From the NCBI GenBank assembly GCA_024640445.1, contig JAHEEZ010000214.1:1-6088 (forward strand): 6,088 nucleotides of DNA, given 5' to 3'. A model generated the notes under the pieces. The model saw only the letters and a list, made by a program, of their open reading frames with translations. It was not told the DNA's origin and ran no database searches. Of this stretch, positions 1 through 4,317 are shown piece after piece. The DNA comes from Acidobacteriota bacterium (GTDB taxonomy: Bacteria > Acidobacteriota > Blastocatellia > Pyrinomonadales > Pyrinomonadaceae). The position numbers and the translations under genes were made by a program. Each line of letters starts with the position of its first letter. The first letter of the stretch is position 1.

Positions 1-70
1 ACACAGAGGTCTTCTGGGATGGGGAATGCGTTCAGAGGTCAAATCTAAACTCCGAACGTGTATTGCCCCC

Positions 71-103
71 TAAAAACCTCTGCGCTTTTGCGCCTCCGCG
101 GTT
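71..103 (-). repeat. Dispersed intergenic repeat, copy A
   Basis: Read on the minus strand this starts AACCGCGGAGG and ends GCGCAGAGGTTTTTA. It aligns with two further copies in this window, 3208-3245 (plus) and 3367-3405 (minus). All three share the pattern AACCGC(A/G)GAG, then a purine-rich middle, then AGCGC, GAG and a short T-run. Similar GCAGAG/GCAAAG-rich intergenic repeats are known from several bacterial phyla, and their function is unknown. Copy A is the most diverged of the three. Confidence 0.55.
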
Positions 104-147
104 TATTCCTTTTTGTGCCCATCGCTACCGCTCCGGGTACTGATTTC

Positions 148-175
148 ATTGGTCAATGGTCATTGGACATTGGTC
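148..175. repeat. Degenerate heptamer array (WWTGGWC, 4 units)
   Basis: Four consecutive 7-nt units read ATTGGTC, AATGGTC, ATTGGAC and ATTGGTC, and the array decays into AATGAGG. The period of seven equals that of the CATTCAC array about 100 bp downstream, although the unit sequence differs. No open frame is maintained through it. Confidence 0.7.
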
Positions 176-271
176 AATGAGGCGTGCCGCCGCTACGCGG
201 CCCTGCGGTTGATCCCTCACTCGCCGGCAATCCACCAGTTACCAACCGACAATTCTCAACTATCAATCATC

Positions 272-334
272 CATTCACCATTCACCATTCACCATTCACC
301 ATTCACCATTCACCATTCACCATTCACCATTCAC
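272..334. repeat. Perfect heptamer array, 9 x CATTCAC
   Basis: Nine uninterrupted identical 7-nt units, followed by a degenerate tenth (TATTCCC, 335-341). The stop codon of tdk (minus-strand TAG, 334-336) sits exactly at the junction of the last perfect unit and the degenerate one. The next in-frame codon inside the array is TGA (331-333), so the gene ends in tandem stops. Short perfect tandem repeats of this kind usually arise by replication slippage, so copy number probably varies between strains. Confidence 0.95.
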
Positions 335-957
335 TATTCCCCCAGGTCCGTCGGCTTGTCCGCGTGGGGGATGAAGCACGAGCGGCAGCGGGCCTCGTAC
401 TTGCCGGTCGCGCCCACTTCCACCCTTTCTTCGGACTCGAACGTTCTTTGTGAATAGTTCGCCGTGTTTCCGCACCGGACGCAGATCGCGTGGGTTTTTG
501 TGATGAACTCGGCGATCGAAAGCAGTTGCGGCATTGGCTCAAACGGCTTGCCCATATAGTCCTGGTCCAAACCGGCGACGATCACGCGAATCCCACGATT
601 TGCCAGATCATTGACCGCTTCGACCACTTCCATATCGAAGAACTGGCCCTCGTCGATCCCGATCACTTCCGTGTCGTCGTCTATCTGCGATAGCAGTTCC
701 TCAGCCGTCATAACGGGTCTTGAGATGTGCGTCATTCCCGAGTGCGAGGCGATCTCTTCAACCGAATAGCGGTCGTCGATGTGCGGTTTGAAGACCTGGA
801 CCTTTTGCCGCGCGATCTTCGCGCGGTTCAGGCGGCGTATCAGTTCCTCGGACTTTCCGGAAAACATAGAGCCGACGATCACCTCTATCCAGCCGGTCCC
901 ATTCTGCCTTCGACGGCGCCTTTCGTCCGTGTTGTCGAACGTCAATTCATCAACCAT
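334..957 (-). CDS. tdk: Thymidine kinase (type II)
   Basis: Phosphorylates thymidine to dTMP with ATP in cytosolic pyrimidine salvage. The 207-residue product has the full type II layout. It shows a Walker A P-loop GSMFSGKS (residues 29-36), the DEGQFF motif (102-107) whose Glu103 matches the catalytic base of the family's DEAQFF, and the GLDQDYMGKPFEPM segment (129-142). Cys pairs at 159/162 and 191/194 form the structural zinc site, and the lasso segment GATGKYEARC follows the family pattern. The frame stays open upstream to 1185, but that extension is unlike any kinase and lies antisense to another gene. The ATG at 955-957 gives a family-typical length with a short, Arg-rich N-terminus. 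No strong ribosome binding site is visible (a GGCAGGG lies about 14 nt upstream). The gene is divergent from the small zinc-ribbon gene, and its stop abuts a tandem repeat. Identification is secure; the start is somewhat less so. Confidence 0.96.
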   Translation of the reverse strand: MVDELTFDNTDERRRRRQNGTGWIEVIVGSMFSGKSEELIRRLNRAKIARQKVQVFKPHIDDRYSVEEIASHSGMTHISRPVMTAEELLSQIDDDTEVIGIDEGQFFDMEVVEAVNDLANRGIRVIVAGLDQDYMGKPFEPMPQLLSIAEFITKTHAICVRCGNTANYSQRTFESEERVEVGATGKYEARCRSCFIPHADKPTDLGE

Positions 958-987
958 TTCTTGGAAATATCCCTGCCTTTGCCAAAA

Positions 988-1014
988 TTGAAAGGCAAGG
1001 TTACCAACTATGAT
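988..1014 (+). promoter_or_regulatory. Possible promoter of the small zinc-ribbon gene
   Basis: TTGAAA (988-993) and TATGAT (1009-1014) each match the sigma-70 consensus at five of six positions, with a 15-nt spacer that is shorter than ideal. A start near 1021 would leave a leader of roughly 57 nt before the GTG at 1078. The -35 lies within a short imperfect inverted repeat (TTGCC 979-983, GGCAA 994-998), which might be an operator or chance. Confidence 0.4.
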
Positions 1015-1027
1015 TTTCCTTGTCCAA
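998..1027 (-). promoter_or_regulatory. Possible tdk promoter
   Basis: On the minus strand TTGGAC (1027-1022) is followed after 18 nt by TAACCT (1003-998). Transcription would start about 30-35 nt before the tdk ATG. The -35 match is good but the -10 matches the sigma-70 consensus at only three of six positions, so this is a weak prediction. It overlaps the plus-strand promoter candidate. Confidence 0.3.
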
Positions 1028-1077
1028 TTTGGTCGCCCCCGGGCGAATTTGCCATGAATTTTTGATATCGTGAAGAG

Positions 1078-1272
1078 GTGAAACTGAAGATCTGCGCAAT
1101 GTGCAAGAGGCCCTACATCAGCGATGAGGGCTACTGTCCGCGCTGCCCCAGCGCGCACAACATTGACGCGGATTCGTGGGGGCACTTCGGATGCTTGCTG
1201 CTGATGGTCCTGCCGGTTTTCCTTGCCGTTCTATTCTGGGTGATCCTGTTCGCCGCGTTTCTCAGTCGATAA
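1078..1272 (+). CDS. Small zinc-ribbon, single-pass membrane protein
   Basis: This 64-residue protein has no name I can assign. The N-terminal half carries two knuckles, Cys6-Ala-Met-Cys9 and Cys20-Pro-Arg-Cys23, spaced as in a minimal zinc ribbon. The C-terminal half (about residues 38-62) is one continuous hydrophobic membrane helix, and the protein ends FLSR. An in-frame TGA at 1063-1065 limits how far upstream it can start. GTG at 1078 is the first usable start, and the next ATG (1099) would delete the first cysteine. A purine-rich GAAGAG lies directly before the GTG, closer than an ideal ribosome site. It diverges from tdk and converges with gpmI. Four correctly spaced cysteines plus a membrane helix in so short a frame argue for a real gene. 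Function is unknown; membrane anchoring of a zinc knuckle is inferred only from the layout. Confidence 0.7.
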   Translation: MKLKICAMCKRPYISDEGYCPRCPSAHNIDADSWGHFGCLLLMVLPVFLAVLFWVILFAAFLSR

Positions 1273-1312
1273 TCGGCACACCCCTACGCGGCTCGAGAAA
1301 GTATCTGGCACA

Positions 1313-1376
1313 CGAAACCCCGGGTTTCGCTTCACTCCACCCGGGGCAAATTTCCGGCCGTCCCTTCGGGACCGGA
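1313..1376. repeat. Hairpin-rich spacer module between convergent genes
   Basis: Three palindromic pieces are packed together. CGAAACCC and GGGTTTCG (1313-1329) flank a single base. CCCCGGGT (1318-1325) pairs perfectly with ACCCGGGG (1339-1346), and is mutually exclusive with the first. GTCCC and GGGAC (1360-1372) close on a 3-nt TTC loop, with flanking CCG/CGG. It sits between the stop of the small gene (1272) and the stop of gpmI (1436), so it may end transcription from both sides. No good T-run follows on either strand. It may equally be a copy of an interspersed palindromic repeat. Confidence 0.6.
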
Positions 1377-1435
1377 CCTGATCCGTTGCGTACCTGAATA
1401 TTTTGCGGGATTTCTTAACTCACCGAAACCGGCCA

Positions 1436-3025
1436 CTACATCCGCAGATCCCGCCCGGTCATCTCATTCGGCCTTTCGATCCCGAGAAGTGCCAGAAGCG
1501 TCGGGGCTATGTCTTCAAGCGCGCCATCAGCCCGAAGCCGCGTTCCGTTCAGGTCGCCGGCAACAAGATGGAACGGCACAGGGTTGACGGTATGGCCGGT
1601 GTCCGGATTTCCGGTTCGCGGGTCGCGCATCTGCTCAATATTTCCGTGGTCGGCGGTAATGATCGCGGTTCCCCCCACCTCGCGGATCTTGTTAAGGATC
1701 CCGCCCAGGCACGTGTCGACGAACTGAACCGCCTCGACGGTCTTTTCCAGACTCCCCGTATGCGCCACAAGGTCCGCCGCCGCGAGATTCACTATGAAGA
1801 CCTCGTTCTCTCCGGCCTCAAGTCCTCGAAGCAGGCTGTCCGTCACCTTGAACGCCCCCATTTCAGGTGCTTCGTGTTCCATGCCCATTCTCGATGGAAT
1901 CGTTACCCTCTGTTCGCATGAGTGCTTGCCCTCAAGACCGCCATTAAAGAACTGTGTTACGTGTGCGAACTTCTCCGCTTCCGTCACGCGGCAGTTATAG
2001 ACTCCGTTCTCGGCAAATACCTTCGCCAGCCCGTTCTGTTCGCCGCCTGTGTTGAATATGAACGGCAGTTCGAAATCGCTGTCATAGTCCGTCAGACACA
2101 CGGCGGTGATATTCGGCTTTCCGAATCCACCCGTACCGGGATCAGGAACCGCCACGGCCCGCACAAGCTGTTTCATCCCTTCCGCCCTGTGGTTGAAGAA
2201 GACAACAACATCGCCGTCGCGAATCGCGGCGACGGGCGTGCCGATCGGGTCTTCGATGATGATCGGCTGGATGAACTCTTCCGAAATTCCTCTTAAGAAT
2301 GAACTGTGAATGCCTTCCACCGGATCGATCGCGGGTTCGCCCTCGGAATGCACCAGCATCGTGAAAGCGCGAACGGTCCTGTCCCAGTGCTGGGTCGAGT
2401 CCATGGCGTAATGGCGTCCGCAAAGTGTCGCGATCCTGCCCAGTTCGATCTCGGCGAGCTTGATCTCGAGCATCTCGACATAGATGTCCGCCGTTCTCTG
2501 GGCAACGTCCTTTCCGTCCAGGATCCCGTGAATGTAAACGTTCTCGGTGATGCCTTTGCGTTTCGCGAGCCGGAGCAAGCCCAGGAGCGATTCGAAGATC
2601 GAGTGGATCTCGCCGTCCGAAACCAGGCCTACCAAATGAATCGAAGTGCCAAGTGCCGCCGCCTTGTCGAACGCGGAGTTGATCGTCGCGTTCTCAAAAA
2701 AACTTCCATCGCTGATCGATTCCCTTATCCTTTCCTGGATCGGCATGACGATCCGCCCGCTGCCAATGCTCAGATGACCGGTCTCGGAATCTCCGGGTGT
2801 GCCGGGTGCCAGACCGACCCGGTCTCCGGAGGCGGACAAAAGCGTTGAAGGGAAGTTCTCGCAGATGAAATCGTAGTTCGGGGTATGGGCGAGCGCGATC
2901 GCGTTCCCTTCGCGGACAGGTGAATAGCCCCAGCCGTCAAGAATGACGAGGGCTAGCGGCTTGTTGCTGACGTGCTTCATTTCGGGGCCGATCCCGATGC
3001 TCCAGTTTCCTAGCTTCACCACCAT
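1436..3025 (-). CDS. gpmI: 2,3-bisphosphoglycerate-independent phosphoglycerate mutase, divergent
   Basis: Expected to interconvert 3- and 2-phosphoglycerate in cytosolic glycolysis and gluconeogenesis through a phosphoserine, using two metal ions. The 529-residue product is collinear with the family. Metal ligands and nucleophile are all present: Asp30 (LDGWG), Ser80, Asp418 and His422 (DLVAH), Asp459-His460 (TADHGN) and His478 (GHTVNP). His141, Asp173, Arg204, Arg280 and Lys352 of the mutase site are also kept. Three usual substrate arginines are replaced: DGRD is DGKD (Lys172), MDR is MDS (Ser210), and FRxDR is HRAEG (Gly283). The nucleophile motif is PGDSETGH rather than MGNSEVGH. The ATG at 3025 has AAAGG 8 nt upstream. 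The internal ATG at 2980 (MKHVSNKPLAL) matches the usual family N-terminus better but has a poorer ribosome site. Family membership is secure, the exact substrate less so. Confidence 0.9.
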   Translation of the reverse strand: MVVKLGNWSIGIGPEMKHVSNKPLALVILDGWGYSPVREGNAIALAHTPNYDFICENFPSTLLSASGDRVGLAPGTPGDSETGHLSIGSGRIVMPIQERIRESISDGSFFENATINSAFDKAAALGTSIHLVGLVSDGEIHSIFESLLGLLRLAKRKGITENVYIHGILDGKDVAQRTADIYVEMLEIKLAEIELGRIATLCGRHYAMDSTQHWDRTVRAFTMLVHSEGEPAIDPVEGIHSSFLRGISEEFIQPIIIEDPIGTPVAAIRDGDVVVFFNHRAEGMKQLVRAVAVPDPGTGGFGKPNITAVCLTDYDSDFELPFIFNTGGEQNGLAKVFAENGVYNCRVTEAEKFAHVTQFFNGGLEGKHSCEQRVTIPSRMGMEHEAPEMGAFKVTDSLLRGLEAGENEVFIVNLAAADLVAHTGSLEKTVEAVQFVDTCLGGILNKIREVGGTAIITADHGNIEQMRDPRTGNPDTGHTVNPVPFHLVAGDLNGTRLRADGALEDIAPTLLALLGIERPNEMTGRDLRM

Positions 3026-3207
3026 TAACAGAACCTTTCTGAAAGTTGAAACCGCTGCTCTTGTACCCTACCTGCGAGATGTAGGCTATAGGTTTTCCAA
3101 ATCCTTTCAAGACGGACGCTCCGTGAGAAAGGTGTGGGCGCAAGCGGAGCCGCGATTTGACTTTAGTTCAAACAGAGGCTTCTTTTCAACCCGGCCGTCG
3201 ATGAAAT

Positions 3208-3405
3208 AACCGCAGAGAGCACAGAGAGCGCCGAGATCTTTTGATAACAATCGACGCTTATGGTTCGAGCCGGAGCTCACGGTATCCTAACTCAGATCTA
3301 TTCAACGCAAAGGTCGCAAAGCAAAATCGCCGCGGAGCCTGCGAGGGTGAGAAAGATCTTCCTTTCCCAAAAAGAATCTCCGCGCTCTCGGCGTTCTCTG
3401 CGGTT
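3208..3405. repeat. Imperfect inverted repeat pair, copies B and C
   Basis: The left arm (3208-3236, plus) and right arm (3377-3405, read on the minus strand) are 29 nt each and match at 25 positions. Both start AACCGCAGAGA and end GAGA. Similarity continues inward with a small indel into T-rich tails (to about 3245 and 3367), giving arms near 38 nt around a spacer of roughly 120-140 bp. No transposase frame lies between the arms, and I see no clear flanking target duplication. The arms also resemble the element at 71-103, so this is better described as two oppositely oriented members of a dispersed family than as an insertion sequence. Confidence 0.75.
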
Positions 3406-3430
3406 CCATGCTCCCGGTCGCAAAATACCT

Positions 3431-3471
3431 GACAAAAGAAAAAAGGCCTCTGAATCGAATCAGAAGGCCTT
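3431..3471 (-). terminator. Intrinsic terminator of grpE
   Basis: On the minus strand AGGCC-rich arms AAGGCCT (3471-3465) and AGGCCTT (3449-3443) form a 7-bp stem. It extends by CTGA/TCAG pairing across a one-base bulge to a short loop. Directly after the stem the minus strand reads TTTTCTTTTG, a good U-tract. It lies about 27 bp past the grpE stop, where a rho-independent terminator is expected. Confidence 0.88.
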
Positions 3472-3497
3472 GAAGAACAATAGAAAAAAGGAATGCG

Positions 3498-4205
3498 CTA
3501 TTCGCCGGGAACTGCCGTGCCGGCCGCGGTACCAACCTGGACACGCGCCGGGCGAAGCAGTCTGCCCTTATATGTGTATCCGCCGGAATACTCCGCCAGG
3601 ATCTTTCCGTCGTTCTCCGGGTCCGTCGAGACCATGTCCACGGCTTCGTGGAGCTCCGGGTTGAACAACTCGCCTACGGAAGCGACCGGTTCGACGCCCA
3701 CGCTTACAAGCGCGCTCGTAAAACTCCTCGCCGTTCCTTTTACGCCGACCAGCAGGTGATCGAAGGAAGAATCCTTCTCGCTTGCCTCGATCGCGAGGTT
3801 GAGGTTGTCGAGCACCGGCAGAAGCGTCGAGAGGAAATCGAATCTTCCCTGTTCCGCCCGCTGTTCGAGCGATTTCTTCATCCTTTCGCGCATTTCGGCG
3901 GTCTCGGCCTCAAGTTTTGCCCTTTCTTCCTCAAACCGCTTCTGAACTTCAACGAGCTTGCTTTCCGCCGCGTCACAGCGGATGAACATCTCGCGTAAGG
4001 CGGACTCGAGTTTAATTACTTCAGGAGATTTGGTCTCCTTAGGATCGTCCTTCTCCGAGTCTTCGGAGTGGTCTTTTACTTCAACTTTCACTCTTTCGCC
4101 TTTCTCATTGAAACGCCGTTTGTCGTTGAATCTCACTTCTTCTTCGCCGACGCCCTCGTTCTCTTCTATCGGTATTTCTTCAGCGCCGAATTCTTGTCCG
4201 TTCAT
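3498..4205 (-). CDS. grpE: GrpE, nucleotide-exchange factor for DnaK
   Basis: Releases ADP from DnaK so that the chaperone can let go of substrate, working as a cytosolic homodimer. The 235-residue product shows the family order. Residues 1-60 are a charged, mostly acidic, probably disordered tail. About 60-120 form a long heptad-rich helix for the dimer coiled coil. About 121-170 (FDFLSTLLPVLDNLNLAI) form the helical bundle, and about 175-225 form the beta-wing that contacts DnaK, with GELFNPELHEAVDM and GGYTYKGRLLRPARVQV. It is somewhat longer than many GrpE proteins because of the N-terminal tail. The ATG at 4203-4205 is the first in frame. AAGGGG lies about 17 nt upstream, too far for a strong ribosome site, so initiation may be weak or controlled. 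clpB lies 112 bp upstream on the same strand, and an intrinsic terminator follows. dnaK and dnaJ are not in the window. Confidence 0.97.
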   Translation of the reverse strand: MNGQEFGAEEIPIEENEGVGEEEVRFNDKRRFNEKGERVKVEVKDHSEDSEKDDPKETKSPEVIKLESALREMFIRCDAAESKLVEVQKRFEEERAKLEAETAEMRERMKKSLEQRAEQGRFDFLSTLLPVLDNLNLAIEASEKDSSFDHLLVGVKGTARSFTSALVSVGVEPVASVGELFNPELHEAVDMVSTDPENDGKILAEYSGGYTYKGRLLRPARVQVGTAAGTAVPGE

Positions 4206-4234
4206 AATAGTTGCAAAAAAGTCCCCTTAAATAT

Positions 4235-4301
4235 CGTGGCTGAATAGCCCGCGTCGCAACAAGAATAACAAACATATGATGCGGGAGGCTATTCAGCCTC
4301 G
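4235..4301 (-). promoter_or_regulatory. Switch-like inverted repeat in the clpB-grpE spacer
   Basis: GGCTGAATAGCC (4238-4249) and GGCTATTCAGCC (4287-4298) are perfect reverse complements. The match extends to 15 positions with one mismatch (4235-4249 and 4287-4301), with about 37 nt between. Each arm is also a hairpin by itself. GAGGCT-ATTC-AGCCTC (4285-4300) has a 6-bp stem, and GGCT-GAAT-AGCC a 4-bp stem. Their loops are complementary, so the transcript could form two hairpins or one long stem. No T-run follows on either strand, so it is not a standard intrinsic terminator. It is neither the CIRCE (TTAGCACTC) nor the HAIR (CTTGAGT) heat-shock operator. A role as attenuator, processing site or operator for grpE is inference. 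Confidence 0.55.
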
Positions 4302-4317
4302 TTCATGTGCCTTAGTT

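Larger units (their letters stand above)
1..333. other. Gene-free repeat-rich intergenic region
   Basis: I find no credible coding region on either strand. Open frames here, such as one opening at 113 on the plus strand, read through short tandem repeats and give low-complexity peptides rich in Ile-His-His-Ser-Pro-Phe-Thr. The stretch holds an AACCGC(A/G)GAG-type element (71-103), a degenerate heptamer array (148-175) and a perfect heptamer array (272-334). The short GC-rich palindrome CCGCTACGCGG lies near 190-200, and part of it (CTACGCGGC) recurs near 1284. No intrinsic terminator for tdk (hairpin plus T-run on the minus strand) is visible here. Confidence 0.75.
3026..3497. other. 472-bp intergenic region, gpmI upstream / grpE downstream
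   Basis: No credible gene is present. From left to right, 3026-3110 is the presumed gpmI leader and promoter area. It includes a small hairpin, CCTAC (3067-3071) with GTAGG (3081-3085), and a TATAGC -10-like box (minus, 3090-3085) with TTGAAA at only a 14-nt spacing, so I make no firm promoter call. Positions 3208-3405 hold the long imperfect inverted repeat, and 3431-3471 the grpE terminator. Within the inverted repeat spacer, AACGCAAAGG-type sequence (3304-3337) ending in CGCCGCGGAG resembles the same repeat family. Confidence 0.7.

Noticed and set aside
148..334. CRISPR-like repetition
   Set aside because: The units are 7 nt and directly abutting with no spacers, and no cas gene is nearby.
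113..457. Plus-strand open frame with repeated IHHSPFT-like peptide
   Set aside because: It is a translation of the heptamer array and its flanks and then runs antisense into tdk; there is no domain and no ribosome site.
958..1185. N-terminal extension of tdk by 76 residues
   Set aside because: The frame is open, but the residues look unlike any thymidine kinase, lie antisense to the small zinc-ribbon gene, and would double the leader of a family that starts shortly before the P-loop.
1403..1921. Plus-strand frame opposite the gpmI 3' part
   Set aside because: It overlaps a conserved enzyme in antisense and has no recognisable motif.
3208..3405. Insertion sequence
   Set aside because: The inverted arms are imperfect, the interior is about 140 bp with no transposase frame, and no target duplication is evident.
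3302..3544. 80-residue minus-strand frame downstream of grpE
   Set aside because: It reads through the terminator and the dispersed repeat, so it is a by-product of repeat sequence.
4206..4317. CIRCE or HAIR heat-shock operator before grpE
   Set aside because: Neither TTAGCACTC-N9-GAGTGCTAA nor CTTGAGT-N7-ACTCAAG is present; the inverted repeat here has a different sequence and spacing.
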